This document shows, piece by piece, positions 53,139-61,830 of a stretch of 64,000 bases of DNA. The DNA comes from Chitinophaga sp. CF418. GTDB taxonomy: Bacteria; Bacteroidota; Bacteroidia; Chitinophagales; Chitinophagaceae. A model generated the notes under the pieces. That model searched no databases and was not told the origin of the DNA. It was given only the letters and a program-made list of their open reading frames with translations. The stretch covers positions 372,001-436,000 of the forward strand of contig NZ_FRCN01000006.1 in NCBI RefSeq assembly GCF_900142925.1, given 5' to 3'. Every line of letters starts with the position of its first letter. Position 1 is the stretch's first letter. Made by a program: the position numbers and the translations under genes.

Positions 53139-54193
53139 ATGGGTATAGTTAATTTGACATTATGTTCTTTATCTTCAGCCGTGATCTCAAGGTTGTAGCT
53201 GTCGCCGTATAACAATTCAAGCCGTCTTTTAATATTGGCAAGTCCTAATCCGCTATTCCTTTTGTCTGAAGCCTTGAATTCAGGGTCTTTTGAATTAGTA
53301 CAGCTGAAGTAAAGTTTATCTTCTTTAATCTCTATTGCTACATTGATGTACGATTCTGCGCCGCTGATATCCACGCTGTGTTTTACCGCGTTCTCCAGAA
53401 AGGTGGTGAACAGGTTGGGAGGTAAAGACACCCAATTGAGTATCCGCGGAGGAGTTTCGCTACAGATATTAATGGAAAGGTTATCTCGCCGGAGCTTTTC
53501 CAGGGACAGGAAGTTGGATAAGAAATTGATCTCTGACCGGAGCAAGGTCTTTTCAGTATTGTTCTCATACAGCTGGTAACGGAGGAACTCAGACAATTTC
53601 ATGATCACAAGGGTGGCTTTCTCCGGGTCTTTGCGGATCAGGGCTTTAATACCATTCAGCATATTAAAGAGGAAGTGCGGATTGATCTGGTTCCGCAGTT
53701 CATTCAACTCCATTGTCAAAGTAAGGTTCCGTAGCTCGGCCATTCTCTCATTATCCCTCATCCATCGCTGAAAGAGTTTTATCATGGTGGTGACCAGTAC
53801 AACAGCGATCAGGATGATCGTTCCTTCATATATGCCTAATTTATCCCCGTTGTTGCGCCGGGCAGTCATTGGAATACCGTCGTACCAGCTCAATAAATAG
53901 GACATTGCCGTACGGCCGATCAGGACCACTAACAATAAAAGCGCCAGGTAAAGCACATACCGCCCCTTGAAGAAAAACCGCGGGACCAGTACATTCATAT
54001 TGACATAGCACATGATTATTAAGAAGACAGACACATATATTAATCTGGGGTATTTGTCCGTCAGTGATCCCCGAATCTCATTAGTAAAGGAAATCATCGC
54101 CAGGATGCCGAACACTACCATGGCATGACGTAACAGCCTGTACCGGTCGTCAATAATCAGTCGTATGATTGTATCATCATGCTTATGCTTCAT
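53135..54193 (-). CDS. LytS-type sensor histidine kinase (His_kinase family)
   Basis: 352 residues with four hydrophobic segments in the first 140. The phosphoacceptor His173 lies in QINPHFLFNMLNGI, the signature of the PF06580 family. A HATPase domain ends the protein (LPPNLFTTFLENAVKH; RNSGLGLANIKRRLELLYG). There is no periplasmic sensor domain. It is co-transcribed with the LytTR regulator and divergent from an outer-membrane protein gene. Confidence 0.94.
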   Translation of the reverse strand: MKHKHDDTIIRLIIDDRYRLLRHAMVVFGILAMISFTNEIRGSLTDKYPRLIYVSVFLIIMCYVNMNVLVPRFFFKGRYVLYLALLLLVVLIGRTAMSYLLSWYDGIPMTARRNNGDKLGIYEGTIILIAVVLVTTMIKLFQRWMRDNERMAELRNLTLTMELNELRNQINPHFLFNMLNGIKALIRKDPEKATLVIMKLSEFLRYQLYENNTEKTLLRSEINFLSNFLSLEKLRRDNLSINICSETPPRILNWVSLPPNLFTTFLENAVKHSVDISGAESYINVAIEIKEDKLYFSCTNSKDPEFKASDKRNSGLGLANIKRRLELLYGDSYNLEITAEDKEHNVKLTIPI

Positions 54194-54259
54194 AATACTA
54201 AACAGGCATTAAACCCGGTGTAAAGATAAAGCGATTATATGCCGTGGCGGCGGGAAATT

Positions 54260-54358
54260 ATACGAAACCCCTTCTCTGTTATACCAAATATTTCGCATGG
54301 AAACTTTGGTATAAAATGTAAACCATTTGGTATAAAAACGGAAAAACGGTTTCGTATT
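54260..54358. promoter_or_regulatory. Nested inverted repeats in the divergent LytS / barrel intergenic region
   Basis: atacgaaacc (54260-54269) is inverted at 54349-54358, and tataccaaat (54280-54289) is inverted at 54325-54334. A third ctttggtata lies at 54304-54313. The symmetric outer and inner pairs sit centrally in a 263-bp divergent gap, as expected for operators shared by both genes. LytTR regulators bind paired imperfect repeats, but this does not match a published consensus that I can quote. Confidence 0.6.
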
Positions 54359-54456
54359 ATCCCTTCCTTTGTTCTGCATTATTCAATATCTGATCTGTGC
54401 CAGATACTGATTGCAGCCAACTTACCTCATCTATAAACTGGATTTAAAAATAGCAT

Positions 54457-55467
54457 ATGGACATTAAACAGAAATTAGTAGTATCAGTATCCGGCATGCT
54501 GATCTTGTCAGTAGAATGTTTTTCGCAGAACCAAACGGGAACAAAGGATAGCGTGAATATGTCTAAACGTGTAGAAACTTACGCCGCTGACAAGTTTGCC
54601 GTTACCCGCCCGCTGAATGCCGAGTTTACTTATTCAGCTCCGTACAATTTCACCTCAGAGCAGCTGGGAAAATCTTTACCGGAGAGTAAAGTGACCGGTT
54701 TTACGCAGCTGAAACTGAGTGCGAATTACAACTTTATAAAAAGAAAGACCTGGATGCTGGGGCTTGCTGCGGGCTACAGGCGAACGTCCATAGAAGCAGA
54801 TATTACCCGACCTGAAGGAGGTATTAAAAACGTTAACGATGAGCTCCATTATCTCTATTCATCTGTCAACTTCACCTATTTTTCCAAACTGTTCAATAAA
54901 CGGACGATCTATACTTCCAGCCTTTTAGTGGATGGTAGTGAGCGATATTTCGAAAGGGTGAAAGGATTAGTGACCGCCTCCATGATACTGAAGTCCAACC
55001 AGCGCACCAAATTGATCGTGGGAATGCTCGTTAATATCGACCCGAGTGCACAGACGCCTTTCATGCCCACTGTTGCGTACGAGCATAAATTCAGTAATGG
55101 TTTCAGTGCGGATGTTGCCTTCCCCAGATATCTGTATCTCAGAAAACTGGTGGGCTCTAGTGGAAGGCTATCCGTGGGTTCGGAGATCGATAGAACCTCC
55201 TTTTATCTGTATAATTTAGACAGCACATCTCAAAAGTACGAGTACAGACAATTAGATCTTAATTCGGGATTGGTATATGAGCATATTCTGACAAAGTATC
55301 TTTTGCTTACCGTAAAAACCGGCATGAAAATGACTACCTCGGGACGGATATTCAGAAAAGAAGATTCATTTGGAGACCCGGTATATGAAATCACTCCGGA
55401 CCCGACTTTCTATTTTAACATAGGCGTATCGTTCAATCCATTTACACTGCTGGGAGCAAAAAAATAA
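54457..55467 (+). CDS. DUF6268-like outer-membrane beta-barrel protein
   Basis: 336 residues with a signal peptide (MDIKQKLVVSVSGMLILSVECFSQ). The mature part consists of alternating amphipathic strands (TGFTQLKLSANYNFIKRKTWMLGLAAGYRR; LHYLYSSVNFTYFSKLF; LNSGLVYEHILTKYLLLTVKTGMK) ending in YFNIGVSFNPF, typical of Bacteroidota barrels of the DUF6268 group. It is likely a target of the neighbouring LytTR system. Substrate or role unknown. Confidence 0.82.
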   Translation: MDIKQKLVVSVSGMLILSVECFSQNQTGTKDSVNMSKRVETYAADKFAVTRPLNAEFTYSAPYNFTSEQLGKSLPESKVTGFTQLKLSANYNFIKRKTWMLGLAAGYRRTSIEADITRPEGGIKNVNDELHYLYSSVNFTYFSKLFNKRTIYTSSLLVDGSERYFERVKGLVTASMILKSNQRTKLIVGMLVNIDPSAQTPFMPTVAYEHKFSNGFSADVAFPRYLYLRKLVGSSGRLSVGSEIDRTSFYLYNLDSTSQKYEYRQLDLNSGLVYEHILTKYLLLTVKTGMKMTTSGRIFRKEDSFGDPVYEITPDPTFYFNIGVSFNPFTLLGAKK

Positions 55468-55485
55468 GATGTAATCAATCTTGTT

Positions 55486-55722
55486 ATGATTATGGTGAAA
55501 GTATTTAAGACAGATGTGTTATATGCGGAGATGGTGAAGGCTATTATACCTGATATCCTCCGACAGGTACCAGACCTGAAGATTACTTTTGATCTGGAAG
55601 ATGAAGATAAGATCATGAGGATAGAGGGAGATTCTTTTAAGGCAGAAGATATCCTTTTCTGCCTTAAAAAGCAGGGTCATTCCTGTATTGAGTTGCCTAT
55701 TGACCTGAACTTAATTGGATAG
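55486..55722 (+). CDS. Small HMA-like (ferredoxin-fold) protein without metal cysteines
   Basis: 78 residues (a second ATG at 55492 would drop two residues). The pattern MVKVFKTDVLYAEMVKAIIPDILRQVPDLKITFDLEDEDKIMRIEG, then EDILFCLKKQGHSCIEL, is that of heavy-metal-associated domain-like proteins. The usual CxxC is absent in the first loop. It follows the barrel gene by 18 bp and overlaps the convergent GH43 gene by 26 bp. Confidence 0.72.
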   Translation: MIMVKVFKTDVLYAEMVKAIIPDILRQVPDLKITFDLEDEDKIMRIEGDSFKAEDILFCLKKQGHSCIELPIDLNLIG

Positions 55723-56719
55723 GAACCGGCCATCCGTCGGGGTTCCATGATATTTCCTCCAACAGTAGTTTAGAGCGTCCCTTGTCATGTGCATCATATC
55801 CGTGCAGGAGCAGATAATCTTTGCCGGACTCGCTGTAAACAGCATTATGTCCGGCGCCATACCAATGAACCCCATCACCCTGAATGACTAAATTTCCCCC
55901 ATCCAATTGTAAGGGAACGCCCTGCCTGTCCAGGTAGGGCCCCTGCACTTTTTCACTTCTTCCCACTATCACCTTGTAAGTACTTTTCTCTGCCCGGCAG
56001 CAATAGTCGCGGGACACAAAAAGATAATAATACTTTCCTTTTCTGAAAATGAAAGGCGCTTCTATTGCGCCATTGCCTGCAGCTGTATCAGGCGTAGCGA
56101 AATCCCTTGGTCTTCTGGCAATGGTATACCATTCCTGGGGGGCGCTGACCGTTTGCAGGTCCTTCTCCATTTTTACCAGTTTGATGCCCTCCCAGAAAGA
56201 ACCAAAAGACAACCAGGGTGTCCCGCTTTCATCAAAAACCAGGTTAGGATCGATCGCATTCCACATGTCACGCCCCGGAACAGACTGTATCACCTTTCCC
56301 TTGTCTTCCCACTTATAATCCGGCGATGTCGGGTCCAGCGTCTTATTTACAGCCAGTCCTATGCAGGAGGTATTCTTCCCGAATGCAGAAACCGCATAGT
56401 ACAAATAATACCGGCCATTATAAAAGCTGATATCAGGCGCCCAGATATGCCCTTTAAAGCCGGGAATGGCCTTTACCGCCCACTCAGGCGCGCTGTTAAA
56501 TACCGGGGCTTCCTTACGCCAGCTTTTCATATCGCGGGAGGAGAAAACGCTGATACCGTTCCCTGTGCAGAACAGGTAATAAGTCCCATTCTCCCTGATC
56601 ATCACAGGATCGTGTACCGGCGTGTTACGGGTTGTAAATTCCGTTCCTGCGGGCACAGACTGTGCCCACAGGTGGAATGTCCTCATCACTATCAACCAAA
56701 GAAAGAATACACGTTTCAC
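55697..56719 (-). CDS. Secreted arabinan endo-1,5-alpha-L-arabinosidase (GH43)
   Basis: 340 residues with a signal peptide (MKRVFFLWLIVMRTFHLWAQ). The five-bladed GH43 domain shows the catalytic base Asp in NTPVHDPVMIRENGTYYLFCTG, the pKa-modulating Asp in MWNAIDPNLVFDESG, and the acid Glu in GAIEAPFIF. The blades WAPDISFYNGRYYLYYAV and GRYYLFVSRDYCCR fit endo-arabinanases. It is the last gene of the arabinan locus. Confidence 0.9.
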   Translation of the reverse strand: MKRVFFLWLIVMRTFHLWAQSVPAGTEFTTRNTPVHDPVMIRENGTYYLFCTGNGISVFSSRDMKSWRKEAPVFNSAPEWAVKAIPGFKGHIWAPDISFYNGRYYLYYAVSAFGKNTSCIGLAVNKTLDPTSPDYKWEDKGKVIQSVPGRDMWNAIDPNLVFDESGTPWLSFGSFWEGIKLVKMEKDLQTVSAPQEWYTIARRPRDFATPDTAAGNGAIEAPFIFRKGKYYYLFVSRDYCCRAEKSTYKVIVGRSEKVQGPYLDRQGVPLQLDGGNLVIQGDGVHWYGAGHNAVYSESGKDYLLLHGYDAHDKGRSKLLLEEISWNPDGWPVPIQLSSGQ

Positions 56720-56738
56720 TATGAAATATTTTTTGCCA

Positions 56739-58715
56739 CTATAAATGGATCCTCAGTACACTCAGCGAACGGGGAGCAGCCTTCACCGGAAACCGCTTCC
56801 CGGGTATACTGAGCTCCATATCTTTGGGCGATACCCTACCCGGTTGTTCAAAGCTGTTTGTACTATTCACATCATCGCTTTGCAGCACTGTCAGCTTAGC
56901 CCGCACGGCAGGTTTTGCATCCAGCTCCACAGTATAGCGCTGCTCCCTGTCTGACACGTTCACCAGTTTGATGATCAGCTCATGGCTCTTCTCATCTAAT
57001 GCGGCAGAAGCATACAGACTATCCTGCCCTGCAATAACATCATTATGCATACGTACGGGTACAACGGCAGTCCCCTTGTTCAGCGAGAATAATTGCTGTA
57101 CGTAATAATTCGGCGTACCGTAAGAACGCAGGTTGTCTACCCATATCAGGTCGGGCGTCCACTGCCAGCCGTCTGTATGGGCAAATAAGGGCGCATAGGA
57201 GGCCATATTCACTACGGCTGCATTCCTTTCCAGGCCAGTCATGAACGCCGCTTCAGATAATGCCGTCAGCCAGTTATTCTTGTTATAGATACTTACTGTT
57301 TTATCGCTTTGCGCGGCATACTCTCCCGCAAATACTTTTGAGCCGTTCCGCGGATAGTTATCATAACGCCGTGCGTTCTGCATAAACCATTGCGGCGGGC
57401 GATAATAGTGTTCGTCAATAATGTCGGCATGCATGTCCCGCAGTTCCTTGTTCAGGTAGTCGAAACGTTCTCCGTCAGGATCAGTACCAGAGCTGTTTAC
57501 CAGCTTTATCTCCGGATACCTTTCTTTGATAGCTTTAGTGAAGAGCTTCAGTCGCTCGACATATTGAGGGCCCCAGTTCTCATTCCCTACACCCATCAGT
57601 TTCAGGTGAAAAGGAGCCGGATGCCCCATGTTGGCGCGCACCTTCCCCCATGTGGTATTGATATCGCCGTTGGCAAATTCAATGAGGTCAAGGGCATCCT
57701 GAATATACGGGTCCAGTTCATCCAATGGCACCAGCTCTGCGGAGTTGAACTGACAGGCCATACCGCAGTTGAGGATAGGCAGCGGCTCAGCGCCGATATC
57801 TTCCGCCAGCTGGAAATATTCGAAGAAGCCAAGCCCGAATGTCTGGAAATAATCCGGCGTAGGGCGGTGTGCAAATTCAAAGTTCCAGCGGTTAATGATC
57901 AGCTGCCGTTCTTCTATTGGCCCGATTGTCTTTTTCCATTGATAACGCTGTGAAAGGTCAAATCCCTCTACAATACAGCCGCCGGGGAAACGGATAAAGC
58001 CAGGCTTCATGTCTGCCAGCAGCTGTATCATGTCAGCCCGCATGCCTCCCGGACGCCTTTTCCAGGTGTCTTCCGGAAACAGGGAGATCATATCCAGGTC
58101 AATTGTTCCATTGCCTTCCAGCCATAACTGCAGGGATGCTTTGGGCTCCGTTTCACTAGCATGGAAACTTACAGTCTCTTTGTGCCATGCTGTGTCCTTT
58201 TGTGCAGGAGTCAATACGGTATCGCCTATCACCTTGCCACTGCCATTCAGCAACTGCACATGCAGTCTGATGCCAGGCTGTTGCTGCCTATATAGTACTG
58301 AGAAATCATAGCGCAGTCCTTGTTTAATGCCCATACCGCGGAAGCCTTCATTCTTCAGCCCTGCCTCACCCTCCGCTGCATTCCTGGCTGTGACCCGCAG
58401 GAAGCGCGGATTGGCGGTGTGAGCAGGTGTCCTGTTCAGGATCAGCATATCTCCTTCTTTTACCTTTGTGCCATTCACTGTCCATCCCATCAGAGGTCTG
58501 AAGAATTCAAAGGAACGGTTCTTCACCAGCTCTGCATAGATACCGCCGTCGGCGCCCATGTTGATGTCCTCAAAAAAGACGCCCCACATCGTTGGCGCTA
58601 TTTTCCCTGTAATAGTCCTGGTCTCAACATTGATGACATTGTTATTTTGTGCTGCTGTAATACCCGGCCAGACCAACAGTCCAAGCGCGAGTACTTTTAG
58701 TACCTTATTTTTCAT
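56739..58715 (-). CDS. Alpha-L-arabinofuranosidase (GH51)
   Basis: 658 residues with a signal peptide (ending GITAAQ). An N-terminal part with a carbohydrate-binding-like jelly roll (about 60-215) precedes the barrel. The acid/base Glu379 lies in GVGNENWG and the nucleophile Glu465 in FAGEYAAQ; PGGCIVEG and DIIDEHYYRPP are further GH51 markers. A C-terminal beta domain closes the protein. It removes alpha-L-arabinofuranosyl side chains or oligomers, complementing the flanking GH43 enzymes. Confidence 0.94.
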   Translation of the reverse strand: MKNKVLKVLALGLLVWPGITAAQNNNVINVETRTITGKIAPTMWGVFFEDINMGADGGIYAELVKNRSFEFFRPLMGWTVNGTKVKEGDMLILNRTPAHTANPRFLRVTARNAAEGEAGLKNEGFRGMGIKQGLRYDFSVLYRQQQPGIRLHVQLLNGSGKVIGDTVLTPAQKDTAWHKETVSFHASETEPKASLQLWLEGNGTIDLDMISLFPEDTWKRRPGGMRADMIQLLADMKPGFIRFPGGCIVEGFDLSQRYQWKKTIGPIEERQLIINRWNFEFAHRPTPDYFQTFGLGFFEYFQLAEDIGAEPLPILNCGMACQFNSAELVPLDELDPYIQDALDLIEFANGDINTTWGKVRANMGHPAPFHLKLMGVGNENWGPQYVERLKLFTKAIKERYPEIKLVNSSGTDPDGERFDYLNKELRDMHADIIDEHYYRPPQWFMQNARRYDNYPRNGSKVFAGEYAAQSDKTVSIYNKNNWLTALSEAAFMTGLERNAAVVNMASYAPLFAHTDGWQWTPDLIWVDNLRSYGTPNYYVQQLFSLNKGTAVVPVRMHNDVIAGQDSLYASAALDEKSHELIIKLVNVSDREQRYTVELDAKPAVRAKLTVLQSDDVNSTNSFEQPGRVSPKDMELSIPGKRFPVKAAPRSLSVLRIHL

Positions 58716-58741
58716 TACATCCAGTTATCGGTTTGTTGAGA

Positions 58742-60244
58742 TCATTGCTTGCTTTTTTTGCCCCAGATGGCAACACCGTCATTATTCAGACCAGTGAATA
58801 TCAGCGTTGATGTTTTCTTCTCCCAGTCACGGCCGCGCTGCACCAATACCTTGTCTGTATATCCATTGCTCCAGCGCATTTCCAGCCAGGGAGCATTGTA
58901 CACCCATTTGCTGGCGGCATCGTTGTTCAGTGTTCCGTTGGCTGATATAGTCAGCGGAACAGATACCTGGAAATCCGGCGACACCTGCTCATTTCCATAA
59001 CCCGGCACCACACGATATCCCAGTATGATCTGTTCCCAGCTACCGGTAATACTGTCAGCCGGCACAGTGGCATCATTCTCCCAGGCATAACGTTCCGGCG
59101 ATACCACCGGCCATCCCTCCGTTGTCCAGAACATCTTACGTACATGGAGGTCCATGAAGTATTTGTTAATGCCCGGCCGGCCCTGATGCGCCATATAGTA
59201 CTGTCCATTCCCGTCGTCAAACACCGTACAGTGCGACACGCCCTGCCAGCCACTATGACCGCTGAACTGGTAAGGAGCTGTGATCATCGGACCATGATCT
59301 ATATCTGTATTGGCATCAGCGCCCTTAAAATCATAAAAGGGCCCGTCGGGTTTGTCGCCACGCATCACGCGGGTATTATACTTGGTTTCCAGCCAGTCGT
59401 ACGCGATGAACAGGAAGTATTTGTTCTGCGAAGCGTTATAAACCACTTCCGCCCCTTCAATGTTGCCGTTATACTTTCCATTTGTAAATCCGCGGTTGGC
59501 AATGCGCTTACCTTTGTCGCCCGAGTTCTGCGCCAGTCCGGTAGCAGGATCCAGCTTTAATACATAGATACCGTCCCAGGCAGAACCGTAATACATCCAA
59601 TGCTCTCCTGAAGGAGTAACCAGCACACTCGGATCAATGGCATTCGTCTGAATGGCGTTATCATTCAGAGAGGTCACCACAAGGCCCTTCTCTGTCCAGG
59701 GTCCTTCCGGCGATGAAGCCGTTGCCAGCCCTATCACACTGAGGCGTCCCACATTAGAGGAAAGGGAATAATAAAGGCGATATTCATTACCCACTTTCAC
59801 CACACTGGGCGCCCACAGGCTGTTATTGGGCGTACCACCTTTCTGCTGTATAAAAGAAGACCCCTGGGATGGGAGCTGATTAAATACCCATCCCACAAAA
59901 GTCCACTCCACCAGATCTTTGGACTTGCGTATCTGCAGACCCGGTCTTACTGAAATTCCGAAGCCCGCATCTGTACTATAACAATAATAGTAGCTGCCGA
60001 ATTTCCTGATAACAGGATCATGTACGTTATAAGGACCCCATTTGGGATAATACACGAAGGGAGCCACGTCTTCATACGTATCGTTAATGCTGTTGATATC
60101 GAAGGCGACTACCGGCGGCTCCACTACAGTGGTATCTCTGGTGGACGGGGACGCAGCATCTTTCTTACTACAGGAAATTACACCTGTCATCAGTAAAAGC
60201 AGGACGGCCGTATTCCTCAAACGAAAAAAGTTCATATACTGCAT
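58742..60244 (-). CDS. GH43 arabinanase lipoprotein
   Basis: 500 residues with a lipobox (LLLLMTGVISC); translation may begin at 60244 or at the ATG at 60235. The GH43 domain has the Asp of GPYNVHDPVIRKFGSYYYCYS, the Asp of AIDPSVLVTPSGEHWMYYGS and the Glu of GNIEGAEVVYN. A C-terminal beta domain (about 390-500) follows, as in two-domain endo-1,5-arabinanases. As a surface lipoprotein it probably makes the first cuts in arabinan. Five bases after the susD stop. Confidence 0.92.
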   Translation of the reverse strand: MQYMNFFRLRNTAVLLLLMTGVISCSKKDAASPSTRDTTVVEPPVVAFDINSINDTYEDVAPFVYYPKWGPYNVHDPVIRKFGSYYYCYSTDAGFGISVRPGLQIRKSKDLVEWTFVGWVFNQLPSQGSSFIQQKGGTPNNSLWAPSVVKVGNEYRLYYSLSSNVGRLSVIGLATASSPEGPWTEKGLVVTSLNDNAIQTNAIDPSVLVTPSGEHWMYYGSAWDGIYVLKLDPATGLAQNSGDKGKRIANRGFTNGKYNGNIEGAEVVYNASQNKYFLFIAYDWLETKYNTRVMRGDKPDGPFYDFKGADANTDIDHGPMITAPYQFSGHSGWQGVSHCTVFDDGNGQYYMAHQGRPGINKYFMDLHVRKMFWTTEGWPVVSPERYAWENDATVPADSITGSWEQIILGYRVVPGYGNEQVSPDFQVSVPLTISANGTLNNDAASKWVYNAPWLEMRWSNGYTDKVLVQRGRDWEKKTSTLIFTGLNNDGVAIWGKKSKQ

Positions 60245-60249
60245 TTACT

Positions 60250-61812
60250 TTAGTAAGAAGAGTTCTGTTTGAACCCAGGATTATTGTCTATCTCTCCCTG
60301 CGGAATCGGGTACAGCTCTTTCCCTGCTTTATAGTTATTGAACTCCGGATCGCGGGATTTCAACAGTGCAAGCTTCGTCTCGTCTTCCAGCCAGCCCCAG
60401 CGACGTATATCATCAAAGCGGTGACCTTCCAGGCAGAACTCCAGCAAACGTTCGTGCGACAGCTGATCACGCATCTTTGCCTGCGTCATCGTTGCCAATG
60501 TAGCAGTGATATCAGGCAGTTTTGCGCGGGTCCTTACCTGCTGGATATAAGGAGCTGCCAGTGCGGTCTGTGACTGCTCATTCAGGCATTCAGCGTACAT
60601 CAGCAGGATGTCTGAATAACGCATCAACCTTTCATTGATACCAGACTTCCAGTCATACTCGTTTGGCTTATTTCCATCTCCGTTTTCATATTTCCTGCAG
60701 AAGATATCATTGAGGTAAGAGCTGTTGGCATACACCTGTGCAAATAGTTGTCCGTAGATCGTTTCGCCTGGTTTGTTATAGAAGATGGTAGCGTCCAGTC
60801 TTGGATCTGTTTCACCATCTACTGTTTTCTCCTGCTGGAACTCATTGAACACAAACACCGTCGGCTGTACATCGGTCCAGCCGAAATTCGGCGCACCAAA
60901 AGTAATGGCCCTTGCGGAAGTCTTTGCCCAGGTAGAAGTAGGAATACCCTGCCATCCCAGATCAGTACCTCCCACGGTAGTGGAGAACTGTACCTCAAAG
61001 ATGGACTCTGCGTTATTCTCTTTGCTCTCTGTAAAATTGTCTTTGTAATCAGGCATCAGCGAATACACACCCAGATCTATTACTTTTTTGAACTGTTCAG
61101 CGGCTTCCGGGTACTTTTTGTTAAACAGGTAGGCTTTGCCGAGATAGCCCATTGCAGCGCCTTTGGTAGCCCTTCCCACCTGGTTAACGTCTGCACCGGT
61201 TACATCTTTGTAAGACACCGGCAACAGGTCAGCAGCTGCCTTGAAATCGGATATGATCTGCTGCCAGCCATCCTGTGCTGTCATCTGCTTACCGTAGAAG
61301 TCTGCTTTTGACTGCGGCGTAGTGGTTGGCAATGCTACATTGCCAAAAAGGTTCACCAGGTGAAAGAAGTACAGTCCTCTCAGGAAATAAGCCTGTCCGA
61401 GCACACGGTTCTTCTGATCTTCCGCCATATTGATGGCAGGTACATGGTCGAGCACCTGGTTACAGCGGAAAATGCCTTCATAATATTCGTCGAAAGCCCA
61501 TCCGTACCCGTCAGCATTGCCTGTACCGAGCGCGAACTTACCCACACCTGAAATAGCAGTCCAGGGACTGTTACTCCGGATATCATCTCCCCTCACATCC
61601 AGCAGGATCGGTGTGAAGCGCATATAAGCGCCGTCGAGCAATAAGGGAGCGTATGCCGCATTGATACCCTGAATAGCATCATTACCTGTTTGCCAGAAGG
61701 TCTCGGAAGTCTGTGCGTTCGGGTTTACCTGGTCCAGTTTCTTACCACAGCTTGCAGCAAGTATACTGGCAGCGGTAACTGTTAAAATATAATGAGATAT
61801 AGTACGTTTCAT
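60250..61812 (-). CDS. SusD/RagB-family glycan-binding lipoprotein
   Basis: 520 residues with a lipobox (LTVTAASILAASC). TPR-like helices follow from the N-terminus (ETFWQTGNDAIQGINAAYAPL), with the conserved RG-x-YFFHLVNLFG segment and the C-terminal RHE-type motif (LSHERLLEFCLEGHRFDDIRRWG). The C-terminal LYPIPQGEIDNNPGFKQN is the family ending. It partners the SusC-like transporter gene that precedes it by 18 bp and would bind arabinan oligomers. Confidence 0.96.
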   Translation of the reverse strand: MKRTISHYILTVTAASILAASCGKKLDQVNPNAQTSETFWQTGNDAIQGINAAYAPLLLDGAYMRFTPILLDVRGDDIRSNSPWTAISGVGKFALGTGNADGYGWAFDEYYEGIFRCNQVLDHVPAINMAEDQKNRVLGQAYFLRGLYFFHLVNLFGNVALPTTTPQSKADFYGKQMTAQDGWQQIISDFKAAADLLPVSYKDVTGADVNQVGRATKGAAMGYLGKAYLFNKKYPEAAEQFKKVIDLGVYSLMPDYKDNFTESKENNAESIFEVQFSTTVGGTDLGWQGIPTSTWAKTSARAITFGAPNFGWTDVQPTVFVFNEFQQEKTVDGETDPRLDATIFYNKPGETIYGQLFAQVYANSSYLNDIFCRKYENGDGNKPNEYDWKSGINERLMRYSDILLMYAECLNEQSQTALAAPYIQQVRTRAKLPDITATLATMTQAKMRDQLSHERLLEFCLEGHRFDDIRRWGWLEDETKLALLKSRDPEFNNYKAGKELYPIPQGEIDNNPGFKQNSSY

Positions 61813-61830
61813 TGTAATGCTGTTTAAAGA

